Shown: positions 19,707 to 28,367, counted from the first letter of the stretch. The stretch is DNA of 64,000 nucleotides from Rhodococcus sp. (in: high G+C Gram-positive bacteria) (GCF_023264675.1 NZ_JAHFVG010000003.1:62001-126000), one strand, 5' to 3'. The notes: generated from the sequence alone by a model not told the origin. Numbers and translations: made by a program.

Positions 19707-21266
19707 ATGCCCAGCAGCTCGACCGCACCGCCTCGGATCCGCCCCGTTGTTCCCCCGTTTCTGCTCGAGCGAATCTCCGAGCATTCAGCAGGCGGAGGGC
19801 AGAGCGTCACCGTCGGGCACGCGGCGGCCAGCGCGGCCCGCACACTTGCCATCGATCGCGAGTTGGTCGGAAGTCGCGTTGACCCGGCTGCGCTTCCGGA
19901 CACCGATTCGCGTCCGACGATCATTGCCCCGGCGCCGAGCCCATCTCGATCGACCTCCGAGACGTCGCCGGCGGCGATCGTGCCGCAGCGGTCGATCTAC
20001 GACGCCGCCCACCAGCAACAGTTGCCGGGGAAGCTCGTGCGAGCCGAAGGTCGGCCGACGACCGGTGATGCCTCGGTGGACGAGGCCTACGAAGGACTGG
20101 GAGCGACATTCGAATTCTTCCGGGATGTCTACGGGCGCAACAGCCTCGACGGCAACGGACTTCCTTTGTCGGCAACCGTCCACTACGACCGCGATTACGA
20201 CAACGCGTTCTGGGACGGCGAGCGGATGGTGTTCGGTGACGGCGACGGCGAGGTGTTCGGTCGATTCACGGCATCGTTGACGGTCGTCGCCCACGAACTG
20301 GCACACGGCTTCACGCAGTACTCCTCACAGCTGGAGTACTCCGGCCAAGCCGGGGCACTCAACGAGTCGCTCTCGGATGTATTCGGCGTTCTCGTGCAGC
20401 AACACCATCTCGGTCACGATGCAGCGGCAGCATCGTGGCTGGTAGGTGAAGGGCTGTTTCTCCCTGCAGTTCAGGGCCTGGCACTGCGTTCGATGATCGC
20501 GCCGGGCTCGGCTTACGACGACGACGTGCTCGGACGCGATCCGCAACCCGCAGACATGGACGGCTATGTCGAGACCTCGGCCGATCACGGCGGTGTCCAC
20601 ATCAATTCCGGTATCCCGAATCGAGCCTTTGCTCTGAGCGCGATCACTCTCGGTGGCCGAGCTTGGGATCGCGCCGGGCAGGTGTGGTTCGACGTCTGCA
20701 CCAACGGATCGCTGTCACCCTCGACCGATTTCGCGAGCTTCGCAGCAGCCACGGTCAACGCCGCCGCCGAGCGCTTCGGATCCGAGTCGGATGTTCGACG
20801 AGCAATCAGGGCAGGTTGGGATACCGTTGGTGTGACGATCGATGACATCGAGGTGTCGGGATCGGCTTCACAAAGGACATGGCATGCACATCGAGGTCAT
20901 TCGCACGGGCGGCGTCGCAGGGTTGACACGACGTGCTCGGATCGACACCGACTCCATCGTGGACGAATCATCGGTGCAGGAATGGCACGCGCTCGCCGAA
21001 CAGGCGCGCGAGATGCTGACCCAGCACACCGAACAGATGAATGCGCCCACAGCCGGCCCCACCCGAGATGCTTTCGAATGGACGGTGTCGGTGGACGATG
21101 CCACCTGCCATATGGCGGACACGGCCGTCACCGGACCGCTGCGGACTCTCGCACAACGCACGTTGCGCGAAGGCCTGCGGCCCTGACTGACGTCGCTTGT
21201 CTCGAACCAGAAAATGTTCGGCACAGGTACGTTATTCGGCACAACGACGGACCACAGTCGTTGTGA
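19707..21266 (+). CDS. Protealysin-like M4 neutral metallopeptidase with an abnormal extended C-terminus
   Basis: The open frame is 519 codons. The N-terminal VVPPFLLERIS matches the short protealysin-type propeptide motif (PPxL), and there is no signal peptide. The M4 catalytic domain has HELAH at residues 196-200, the third zinc ligand in GALNESLSDVFG, and DHGGVHINSGIPNRAF with the catalytic histidine. The domain ends near residue 376 (GWDTVGV). Beyond that the frame stays open for about 140 residues of Arg/His-rich, low-information sequence that lies over the emfourin gene in another frame; both other frames have stops at 20833 and 20843. A lost stop, a small indel or a sequencing error are the likely causes. 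GGAAGG precedes the ATG. Confidence 0.9.
   Translation: MPSSSTAPPRIRPVVPPFLLERISEHSAGGGQSVTVGHAAASAARTLAIDRELVGSRVDPAALPDTDSRPTIIAPAPSPSRSTSETSPAAIVPQRSIYDAAHQQQLPGKLVRAEGRPTTGDASVDEAYEGLGATFEFFRDVYGRNSLDGNGLPLSATVHYDRDYDNAFWDGERMVFGDGDGEVFGRFTASLTVVAHELAHGFTQYSSQLEYSGQAGALNESLSDVFGVLVQQHHLGHDAAAASWLVGEGLFLPAVQGLALRSMIAPGSAYDDDVLGRDPQPADMDGYVETSADHGGVHINSGIPNRAFALSAITLGGRAWDRAGQVWFDVCTNGSLSPSTDFASFAAATVNAAAERFGSESDVRRAIRAGWDTVGVTIDDIEVSGSASQRTWHAHRGHSHGRRRRVDTTCSDRHRLHRGRIIGAGMARARRTGARDADPAHRTDECAHSRPHPRCFRMDGVGGRCHLPYGGHGRHRTAADSRTTHVARRPAALTDVACLEPENVRHRYVIRHNDGPQSL
20884..21186 (+). CDS. Emfourin-like inhibitor of the adjacent M4 protease
   Basis: The product is 100 residues. It starts MHIEVIRTGGVAGLTRRARI, the pattern of the emfourin (M4in) family whose founder inhibits protealysin in Serratia and is encoded beside it. 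AAGGA lies 6 bp before the ATG. The product is small, soluble and acidic in its middle (DTDSIVDESSVQEW). Lying directly after the M4 protease, it most likely binds and blocks that enzyme inside the cell until it is exported or activated. The whole gene is overlapped in another frame by the apparent extension of the protease ORF. Confidence 0.85.
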   Translation: MHIEVIRTGGVAGLTRRARIDTDSIVDESSVQEWHALAEQAREMLTQHTEQMNAPTAGPTRDAFEWTVSVDDATCHMADTAVTGPLRTLAQRTLREGLRP

Positions 21267-21326
21267 TCGGTCTGCCATCGGGACGGATTCGTGGAGACCG
21301 GTGGGCTCTGCCATTAATCTTCGTTC

Positions 21327-22133
21327 ATGGCAAACAACATCGGCGATGCGATGTCGGGCGAAGATGTTCCGAGCGTCATGTGTGTCCACGCGCACCCCGA
21401 CGACGAAGCGCTGTTCACCGGCGGAATCCTGGCCAGATCCGCGGCGGCCGGCGGTCGAACGGCGGTGGTCACGTGCACGTGGCAAGAAGGCGACGAGCGG
21501 ATCGAAGAACTTCGCAAGTCCTTGGCCATTCTCGGTGCGGGCGAGCCTCGGCTCCTGGGCTACACCGACAATGCGTTCGCCGACGGCGTCCGCTTCTGTG
21601 ATGCCCCGTTCGACGAAGCAGTCGGTGCACTGGTCGCGCACATTCGTGACTTCCGCCCGGACATCCTGGTGACCTACGACGCATTCGGGTCATACGGGCA
21701 TCCGGACCATATTCACGCTCACCGGATCACGCTCGCCGCGTTCGAGGCAGCTGGATACGACCAGTTGTATCCAGGCACCGGCTCCCCATGGAGCCCTCAG
21801 CACCTGTGCCTGGCCACGTTTCCCCGCACCGCCATCGAATCGAAATGGAAAACCCTGTTCGGTGCGTCCGCACCGGACCCCGGCCCAGGTGTTCCGGGAG
21901 TGCCGGATGCTCTCGTCGATCTCGCGATCGACGTGAGTCCGTGGTTCGAGGACAAATGGTCGGCGTTCTCGGCACACGAGACCGAGATCGTTCGCGGCGG
22001 GGGCGCAACGCAGTTCGCCATTTTGTCGGACGTCGACCGTCGCGAGATGTTGGGGACCGAATGGTTCGTGCATCGGACTGCCGACAACGGACGCGGATCC
22101 GGAAAGGATCCGTTTCTTCCCGATCCTCGGTGA
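21327..22133 (+). CDS. PIG-L/LmbE-family deacetylase (MshB-like fold)
   Basis: The product is 268 residues. Zinc-binding motifs of the LmbE fold are intact: AHPDDEA near residue 24 and GHPDHIHAH about 110 residues later. Family members remove an N-acetyl group from GlcNAc-linked substrates, including MshB and Mca of mycothiol metabolism; the C-terminal half here is not close enough for me to call either. ATG 21327 lacks a clear ribosome-binding site, and an ATG at 21351 is possible. It follows the emfourin gene after 140 bp and is not obviously co-transcribed with it. Confidence 0.9.
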   Translation: MANNIGDAMSGEDVPSVMCVHAHPDDEALFTGGILARSAAAGGRTAVVTCTWQEGDERIEELRKSLAILGAGEPRLLGYTDNAFADGVRFCDAPFDEAVGALVAHIRDFRPDILVTYDAFGSYGHPDHIHAHRITLAAFEAAGYDQLYPGTGSPWSPQHLCLATFPRTAIESKWKTLFGASAPDPGPGVPGVPDALVDLAIDVSPWFEDKWSAFSAHETEIVRGGGATQFAILSDVDRREMLGTEWFVHRTADNGRGSGKDPFLPDPR

Positions 22134-22224
22134 TCGGAACTCCTGCCGGGAGACGCCGGCGCGTGTTCCGGGCCCACTCGAGTAAAGTGAGTCTTCGGAA
22201 GGGGAGAAAGCGAGTCGGCACATC

Positions 22225-23073
22225 GTGGACGAGGATCACTACTCACGCCTGTTCACAGCGAGTCCGGTAGCGCAGGCACTCTCCGACGAGCACGGCCATC
22301 TCGTCGAGATGAATCCTGCTTACTGCGTACTCGTCGGAATGACCCCTCAGGATCTGATCGGGCAATCGGCTCGAATCCATACCCACCCCGAAGACTGGGC
22401 GCTGCATTCCAGCGTCGGAGATCTCATGGCCGCTGGCCGGTCGGCTGATCGACCGGTGGCGATCGAGGCCCGGTTCGTTCGGCCGACGGGAGAGATTCGG
22501 TGGGCGCTTCTGACACTGATTCCCTTCGTCGGCCCCCACGACGCCGAGTGGACGATGGCCGCCGCTGTGGACATCACGTCTCGAAAGGAACTGGAGGATG
22601 GCATCTTTCGCGCCTCGAGGACGGACCAGCTGACGGGCGCTCTCAACCGGCGCGGCTGGGCAGACCACGCTGTCGACGCGATCGAGAACAACGGCGCGCT
22701 CGACACAGTGGTGACTGTGCTCGACCTCGATCACTTCAAAGGCTTCAACGATCGTTACGGGCACGCGGCCGGTGACCGAGTACTGATCGAATTCGTCACC
22801 GCCGTTCGAGACTGCATCGGCTCCGGCGACGTGCTGGCCCGTTGGGGCGGCGAAGAATTCGTGATCACCCTTCACGACTGCGACAGGAAACGTGCGCTCG
22901 ATGTTCTCCAGAGGCTCGCGCACCGAACCCCCGAGGGACTGACTTTCTCTGCCGGTTACACCAGACAGCGAGCAGGCGAAGGCCTTCGTCATACCCTCGA
23001 GCGCGCCGACAGCTTGATGTTCCAAGCCAAACGCCAAGGCCGGAATCGAATGGTCACCGACGCGCCAGGGTAG
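22225..23073 (+). CDS. PAS-GGDEF diguanylate cyclase
   Basis: The product is 282 residues from a GTG. A PAS domain with PAC tail (about 5-120: LFTASPVAQALSDEHGHLVE, ARFVRPTGEIRWALLTLI) precedes a GGDEF domain (about 130-275). The active site is WGGEEF, and the substrate segment VLDLDHFKGFNDRYGHAAGD is intact, so it should make c-di-GMP. The allosteric inhibitory site (RxxD five residues upstream) reads GSGD, so product feedback is probably absent. AAGGGGAGA lies rather far (about 16 nt) upstream of the GTG, and no better in-frame start exists. Confidence 0.93.
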   Translation: MDEDHYSRLFTASPVAQALSDEHGHLVEMNPAYCVLVGMTPQDLIGQSARIHTHPEDWALHSSVGDLMAAGRSADRPVAIEARFVRPTGEIRWALLTLIPFVGPHDAEWTMAAAVDITSRKELEDGIFRASRTDQLTGALNRRGWADHAVDAIENNGALDTVVTVLDLDHFKGFNDRYGHAAGDRVLIEFVTAVRDCIGSGDVLARWGGEEFVITLHDCDRKRALDVLQRLAHRTPEGLTFSAGYTRQRAGEGLRHTLERADSLMFQAKRQGRNRMVTDAPG

Positions 23074-23123
23074 TCGGAAGGCCTGCCCGCGTCGACGAAG
23101 CCCTCACTGCACTCGCTCGGCGC

Positions 23124-24305
23124 CTATGCTCGGTGCCGCAACGATTGCGCCTGCAAGTTCTCGGCAAACGTGGCTGCATCCATGCCCTCCGACAGTGCAC
23201 GAACAACCAGTTCAGCCTGGGTCTCCCCCGCCAGTCCGGTGATCGGCTGGTCCAGATCCAGGTTCGACGGAAATGCGTAGCCCTCTGCAGATGCGGCCAC
23301 CACTGCACCGACCTCGCGCGTGCGACCCTCGGCCGTCAGTGCGAGAAGCTCTGGATACAGCGCCCGGGAGATCGCTTCCCTGTCGACGCTGTCGAGAGCT
23401 CGACCGAACGCGGACGATACCTGCAGTAAGTTGGCCATGCGATAGATGTCCGAGGATACGTTGTTGCCGGCGGCGTGAAACAGAGCCGGATTGAAGAACA
23501 CCGCGTCACCGGCGCGAAGTGGCAACTGAATGTAGTTCTGCGCGAAGTAGTCGCGAAATTCGGGCAAATTGAATGCGATGTATCCGGCTTCGAACTGCTG
23601 CGAATAGGGCAGATACATGGTCGGCCCGGATTCGATCGGCATGTCGCAGTGGGCAATTGCTCCCTGCAGGGTCAAAGCAGGTGATAGACGATGAACCTGT
23701 GCACGGAACCGAGCGGCAGTGTCGGTGGACATGAATCCGAGATGGTAGTCGCGGTGTGGATTCTGGGCGGCACCACCAGGATTGACCACGTTGACTGCGG
23801 ATGTCACCTGGTACATCGGGCCCAGCCAGGCCTCGGAGATCAGAGCCAGGATGTCATTGGCGTAGTACCGCGCAAAGAGGTCCGGCCTTCTGAGGGCCAA
23901 CTTCTGTAGCGCCGACCAGATGCGATCGTTCGCGCCTGGTTTGGCAAAATGATCACCGCTCGTCGTGCCGTCCAGGTGTTGCTCCCGAATGATGTCCTGG
24001 AATACCGATGTCGTCTCCGTCAACGCATTCGCTTCGGTGAATGCACCTTCGAACACGACGATTCCCGGGCCGTTCAACAACGCGTCGGCCAATTCGTCCT
24101 GAATGTCGGCGCGTGTGGAGGCGTCGGTCGCGCGGTCCGTCAGCGACACGGCGTCGTAGAACAGGACGTTCGCTGCGACACGATGCGCGTGGGGGTAGTC
24201 CGCCAGGTCTGTCGAGCGCGAGAGCAATATTTTGAACTGCTCTATGTCACAGTCGCTGTCGTACAGCCTGCGCGCCGACGGCGCCTGGTCCACATTACGT
24301 GTCAT
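23124..24305 (-). CDS. Phytanoyl-CoA dioxygenase (PhyH)-family Fe(II)/2-oxoglutarate oxygenase
   Basis: The product is 393 residues. It has the iron-binding H-x-D in NPHRDYHLGF (mid-protein), the distal histidine in FFNPALFHAAGNN, and the 2-oxoglutarate-binding region downstream. Members hydroxylate acyl-CoAs or varied small molecules; nothing here fixes the substrate. ATG 24305 is preceded by GGAGG at 7 bp. The gene is divergent from a LacI-type regulator 127 bp away, which probably senses its substrate or product. It converges on the PAS-GGDEF gene with a 50-bp gap. Confidence 0.9.
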   Translation of the reverse strand: MTRNVDQAPSARRLYDSDCDIEQFKILLSRSTDLADYPHAHRVAANVLFYDAVSLTDRATDASTRADIQDELADALLNGPGIVVFEGAFTEANALTETTSVFQDIIREQHLDGTTSGDHFAKPGANDRIWSALQKLALRRPDLFARYYANDILALISEAWLGPMYQVTSAVNVVNPGGAAQNPHRDYHLGFMSTDTAARFRAQVHRLSPALTLQGAIAHCDMPIESGPTMYLPYSQQFEAGYIAFNLPEFRDYFAQNYIQLPLRAGDAVFFNPALFHAAGNNVSSDIYRMANLLQVSSAFGRALDSVDREAISRALYPELLALTAEGRTREVGAVVAASAEGYAFPSNLDLDQPITGLAGETQAELVVRALSEGMDAATFAENLQAQSLRHRA

Positions 24306-24432
24306 GGTTGGTCCTCCAAGTTCGCAGTGACGACGAGCGGCCGTTGCGCCTCTGCCGTGTTCTGTCCATTGTCGAGACCGACTGTGATTGACTTCAACCC
24401 GCAAACCCCTCAACTTTCCATCAGGAGTTGTG

Positions 24433-25452
24433 ATGCCTCATCCGTATCCAGTCAGAGATATCGCACGCCAGGCCGGCGTGAGCGAGGCGACCGTCGATCG
24501 TGTTCTGCACAACCGGCCCGGTGTTCGTGCCGGCACGATCCTGCAGGTACAGCAAGCGGTCGCGGATTTGGACAGGCAGCAGACTCAACTCCGCCTGTCG
24601 GGGCGAACCTTCATGATCGATGTGGTCATGGACACGCCCAACCGATTCTCGCACTTGGTGAGACAGTCACTCGAGGCCGAACTACCGGGGTTGCGTCCCG
24701 CCGCAATACGGGCGCGTTTTCATCTGCGCGAAAGCTGGCCCGAACAGGACCTGATCGACACCATGAACAAGGTCGGCCGCAAGGGCAGCCATGGAATGGT
24801 CTTGAAAGCGCCGGACACCCCAGCGGTCGCCGCAGCAATCGATCGACTGTCGGATTCGGGCGTCCCAGTCCTCACTCTGGTGACCGATATCCCGTCGAGC
24901 GCACGACTCGCCTACGTGGGTATGGACAATCGAGCGGCAGGAGCAAGCGCTGCCTATCTCGTGAGAAATTGGTTGCGCCGATCCGATGCTGCGGTGCTGG
25001 TCATGACGAGTCGCAATTTCTTTCGGGGGGAAGAGGAACGAGAGATGGGATTTCGCTCGTCGATGCGGGCGCACGACATCGATCGCCGCATCGTGGAGAT
25101 CTCCAACACAGACGGTCTCGACGACACCAGCCGTGAGTTGGTGACAGAAGAACTCGCTCGAAGTGGCGACATCCGCGCGGTGTACTCGATCGGCGGGGGC
25201 AACTCGGGCATCGTCGACGCTTTCGCTGCGGCCGGGCGGGAATGCGAGGTGTTCATCGGTCACGATCTCGCGAGGTCCAACCGCAATCTGCTGCAGACCG
25301 GTCATCTGGACGCGGTGATTCATCACGATCTGCGTGAGGACATGCGTCATGCCGCACGGTCGATCATGACGTTTCACGGTGCGTTGCCGGGATCGGTTCG
25401 CAGCCGAGCTTCCAAGATCGAGATCGTCACCCCACAAAACATGCCGAGTTGA
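24433..25452 (+). CDS. LacI-family transcriptional regulator
   Basis: The product is 339 residues. The N-terminal helix-turn-helix and hinge (VRDIARQAGVSEATVDRVLH, residues about 7-26) is followed by a periplasmic-binding-like effector domain (TFMIDVVMDTPNRFSHLVRQ; AYVGMDNRAAGASAAYLV; VEISNTDG). This branch with VDRVLHNRPGV usually senses sugars or polyols. ATG 24433 has CAGGAG 5 bp upstream. In the divergent region with the PhyH gene the only short palindrome I see is TTGACTTCAA at 24388-24397, a weak operator candidate that could equally be a -35 element. It ends 3 bp from the convergent MCE gene. Confidence 0.93.
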   Translation: MPHPYPVRDIARQAGVSEATVDRVLHNRPGVRAGTILQVQQAVADLDRQQTQLRLSGRTFMIDVVMDTPNRFSHLVRQSLEAELPGLRPAAIRARFHLRESWPEQDLIDTMNKVGRKGSHGMVLKAPDTPAVAAAIDRLSDSGVPVLTLVTDIPSSARLAYVGMDNRAAGASAAYLVRNWLRRSDAAVLVMTSRNFFRGEEEREMGFRSSMRAHDIDRRIVEISNTDGLDDTSRELVTEELARSGDIRAVYSIGGGNSGIVDAFAAAGRECEVFIGHDLARSNRNLLQTGHLDAVIHHDLREDMRHAARSIMTFHGALPGSVRSRASKIEIVTPQNMPS

Positions 25453-25455
25453 CCG

Positions 25456-26805
25456 TCACTCGAGCGTGACCTGTGCACCCCTGAGCGCCGGCGCACCGAC
25501 GGACGTCAGCCAGGACGGAACGTCGTCCGGCGACGTTCCTGTTGCCTCACCGTAGATAACAGCAAGAGTGTCACGCTCGAAGTCGGAACCGACATAGCTG
25601 ACGGGAGTCGAATCGGTGATTCCAGGCAACGGCGAGTACTGCGGCGCCGGAAGCTCCGGAATGTCCTGCGGCCCGGGGTTCCTCGACGGAACCTGGTACG
25701 ACCCGTCGTTCACCGATCCGCCGGGATACTGAGGGAAGTACTCCCCCGTGGCGTTGCCCCCAGGAGTGTGGCACGCGGGCCCGCGATCGTCGAAGAACCG
25801 CGGCTCGTCCTGATTCGGCAAATAGCGTCCCCGCGGATTCACCAGCGGCATCGAGACATTGATGCCGCGATATTCGTCGCCGACACCGATGACCTTCTGT
25901 GCACGTTCGACGATCGGCACGAACTGAGCGAACGTGCAGCCGAAGGACGGCGAATATTGTGCCAGTAAATCCAGAGCCTCTCGTGAATCCGCCGAGATGC
26001 GAATCAGATTGTTCGAGTTGGCCTGCAGGAAGTCCGCTGTGGACGCACTCGTCGCCGTCAGCGAGGAGATCAACGTGTCCACTGCCGGACGCTGCTCCAC
26101 CACCGTGTTTCCGGTGACGGTCAGGTTGTCCAGAGCATCGATCAACTGAGGACCGGCATCGGCGTAGGTCTGCGAGAAGTCGGCAAGACCACGCAGATCC
26201 TCCTGAATGTTCGGCAACTCGGTGTTCAGTCCCTTGAAGATGTTCTCGAGGCGATCGATCGTCAACCCCAGTTCCTGACCGCGCCCGTCGAGGCCCTGCG
26301 CCAGTGCGCCGAGCGTGTTCGCCAGATCCTGCGGCGGAATCGCCTCGAGCAGCGGAAGAAGGTTGTCCAGCAACTCGCCGACCTCGATGGCGCTTCCGCT
26401 GGTGTCCTGCTTCAGCACGGTGCCGTCGGTGATCGGGGACGCGGCGCCGTTCTCGGGAATCATCAACGCCACGTAGCGCTCACCGAACAGTGTCTTCGGC
26501 AGCAGACGAGCCCTGGTGTTCGACGGAATCAGCTCCGCCTTGTCGGGATCGATGGCGAGGTGGGCGGTGACCACACCGTCGTCGGTGGAGGCCGACCGGA
26601 CCTCGCCGACGATCAGACCGCGCACCTTGACGTCGGCGTTGGACGGCAACGCATTACCGACCGAGTCCGTGATCAGGTCGATGCTGACGACCTTCTTGAA
26701 AGTCTTGTCGTACGAGGTGACCGACCAGCCGACGAACACGATAACCATCACGAAGAGAAGCACGCCGAGAAGCCGTCGTTTCATCTCGGACGTCGATTCG
26801 ATCAC
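25456..26805 (-). CDS. Orphan MCE-family protein
   Basis: The product is 449 residues from GTG 26805 (GAGG upstream). It has one N-terminal membrane segment (about 9-30, LLGVLLFVMVIVFVGWSVTS), an MlaD/MCE domain (about 40-115: ADVKVRGLIVGEVRSAS, LPKTLFGERYVAL), then the helical MCE channel-forming region and a Pro-rich tail. Such subunits normally form six-protein lipid/steroid importers with YrbE permeases. Here neither YrbE nor other Mce genes flank it. It may supply an alternative subunit to an Mce complex encoded elsewhere, possibly the steroid importer. Confidence 0.92.
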   Translation of the reverse strand: MIESTSEMKRRLLGVLLFVMVIVFVGWSVTSYDKTFKKVVSIDLITDSVGNALPSNADVKVRGLIVGEVRSASTDDGVVTAHLAIDPDKAELIPSNTRARLLPKTLFGERYVALMIPENGAASPITDGTVLKQDTSGSAIEVGELLDNLLPLLEAIPPQDLANTLGALAQGLDGRGQELGLTIDRLENIFKGLNTELPNIQEDLRGLADFSQTYADAGPQLIDALDNLTVTGNTVVEQRPAVDTLISSLTATSASTADFLQANSNNLIRISADSREALDLLAQYSPSFGCTFAQFVPIVERAQKVIGVGDEYRGINVSMPLVNPRGRYLPNQDEPRFFDDRGPACHTPGGNATGEYFPQYPGGSVNDGSYQVPSRNPGPQDIPELPAPQYSPLPGITDSTPVSYVGSDFERDTLAVIYGEATGTSPDDVPSWLTSVGAPALRGAQVTLE

Positions 26806-26880
26806 CTGAGCACGCCTCGGTTCGTAGCGACAGCTACGCAAGAAAGTTTGGACAATAGTTCGATCACGAAGAGAACTTTA

Positions 26881-26931
26881 GTGTAACCATCGGTAACACC
26901 CAACTTGGCCGATCCAAGTTCACCGGTGAAC
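26881..26931. promoter_or_regulatory. Cluster of three dyads between the MCE and EAL-DICT genes
   Basis: Three inverted repeats are packed into 51 bp of the divergent intergenic region: GTGTAACC-ATC-GGTAACAC (26881-26899, one mismatch), AACTTGG-CCGAT-CCAAGTT (26902-26920, perfect) and GTTCACCGGTGAAC (26918-26931, perfect 14-bp palindrome sharing 3 bp with the previous one). They lie 76-126 bp from the MCE start and 48-98 bp from the EAL-DICT start, where operators would be expected. Which proteins bind is unknown. Confidence 0.6.
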
Positions 26932-26978
26932 CGAATCCTGGGTATCCGCCAAGTCGAGAGAGACGTAAAAGTAAGATT

Positions 26979-28331
26979 ATGGCTTCGGCTTCGGGGGCAG
27001 CTGGACAAGCGCCGAACAGGAGTCGAGTGGCCCGCAGACCCGACACACCACACCACGAGTCGGACAGGCTCCTGGATGTGCGCTGCCTGTACCAGCCCAT
27101 AGTCCACCTCGAGTCCGGTCACGTAGTCGGATACGAAGCGCTTGCACGGTGGCCGTCCTACCCCGACATCACACCGGAAGCCGCATTCGAACGTGCTCGC
27201 CGATCGGGCATGTCGGACGAGATCGAGTGGGCATGCAGGCTTGCCGCTGTCCGCGGCGCACTGGACGCTGAACTGGGGAAACGCCATACGTTGTTCGTCA
27301 ATATCGAAGCGGACACGACTCCTGGATCGCAGCCCGACGATGCAGCAGAACTGATCGCCGGAGCTACCACTCGTCTTCGCGTCACCGTCGAGGTGACCGA
27401 ACGATCGCTTCTCACCGATCCGGGACGATTGATGACCACGATGGCGGTCGTCCGCAGTCTCGGGTACGGGGTGGCCCTCGACGATGTGGGGAGCAATCCG
27501 GATTCGCTGACGATCATGGAGTTCGTCGCGCCGGACGTCGTGAAGCTGGATCGCCGCCTCGTACAGGACGAACCGACTCGCGAGGAAGCCAAGGTCCTCA
27601 CAGCGGTGACGGCGTACGGCGAACGGACGAACACCACCATCCTCGCCGAGGGTATCGAGTCCGCTGAGCATCTGGCCAGGGCACGTTCGCTCGGAGCGAC
27701 GCTCGGGCAGGGTTGGTACCTCGGCCGTCCGACGGATCTCGCAAGGCCGGTCACGGTATCGATGGACACCGCGACAGCGATCCCGTTCTTTCACTCCGGA
27801 GCGACCGAATCGGACCCTTTGTGGAACCCGATCTCACCGGCTGATCTCTTCCACGCGATCACGCCGCGGGAGGCCGAACACACACTGATCGCGACGATCA
27901 CGCAGAGCATCGAGGATCATGCCCAATCACTGTCGGAACCTCTGAGCATCGTGGCCGCCTTTCGAAGTGCAACGGACTTCACGTCCGAGACGGCAGCACG
28001 GTATGCGCGCCTTGCCGAAACCAACCCGCTGGTCGCGGTCCTTGCCAGAGACATGCCGCCGGCGCCTGCGACGAATGTCAGGGGCCTCTCGATCAGCAAG
28101 AGTGACCCATTGGGAGACCTGTGGGTATTGACCGTGGTCGGTCGGCACTACTTTGCCGCCGTGATCGCCCGCCCGATCTCGTCGAGTGATCGACGACTCG
28201 AGTACGTACTCACCTACGACCACGCAAATGTCATGGCAGCGGCTAGATCGATGGCTTCACGACTGTCGACGATCGAAGGCACCCTTCCTCCGTTGTCCAC
28301 GTTGAGTGCCGGGACCGAGGGACCCCAGTGA
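26979..28331 (+). CDS. EAL-DICT cyclic-di-GMP phosphodiesterase
   Basis: The product is 450 residues. The EAL domain (about 35-255) keeps the catalytic set: E in YEALARWP, N in LFVNIEAD, E in VEVTERSL, DD in ALDDVGSN, K in VKLDRRLV, E in AEGIESAE and Q in GQGWYLGRP. The C-terminal region (about 285-430: ISPADLFHAITPREAEHTLI, LLAVLARDM-like core, LTVVGRHYFAAVIA) resembles the DICT sensory domain seen with GGDEF, EAL and two-component proteins. ATG 26979 has no clear ribosome-binding site; a leaderless or later start is possible. Its stop lies in a 9-bp repeat just before the membrane-GGDEF gene. Confidence 0.88.
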   Translation: MASASGAAGQAPNRSRVARRPDTPHHESDRLLDVRCLYQPIVHLESGHVVGYEALARWPSYPDITPEAAFERARRSGMSDEIEWACRLAAVRGALDAELGKRHTLFVNIEADTTPGSQPDDAAELIAGATTRLRVTVEVTERSLLTDPGRLMTTMAVVRSLGYGVALDDVGSNPDSLTIMEFVAPDVVKLDRRLVQDEPTREEAKVLTAVTAYGERTNTTILAEGIESAEHLARARSLGATLGQGWYLGRPTDLARPVTVSMDTATAIPFFHSGATESDPLWNPISPADLFHAITPREAEHTLIATITQSIEDHAQSLSEPLSIVAAFRSATDFTSETAARYARLAETNPLVAVLARDMPPAPATNVRGLSISKSDPLGDLWVLTVVGRHYFAAVIARPISSSDRRLEYVLTYDHANVMAAARSMASRLSTIEGTLPPLSTLSAGTEGPQ

Positions 28332-28347
28332 CCCCAGTGACCCCAGC
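28321..28347. repeat. Three 9-bp tandem repeats at the EAL-DICT stop
   Basis: GACCCCAGT, GACCCCAGT and GACCCCAGC run head to tail, with a degenerate fourth unit GACCGCAGA after them. The TGA stop of the EAL-DICT gene is formed at the junction of units one and two. A change in copy number would move the stop context and the spacing to the next gene's GGAGG but should not disturb either domain. Confidence 0.8.
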
Positions 28348-28367
28348 GACCGCAGACGGAGGTGCTC

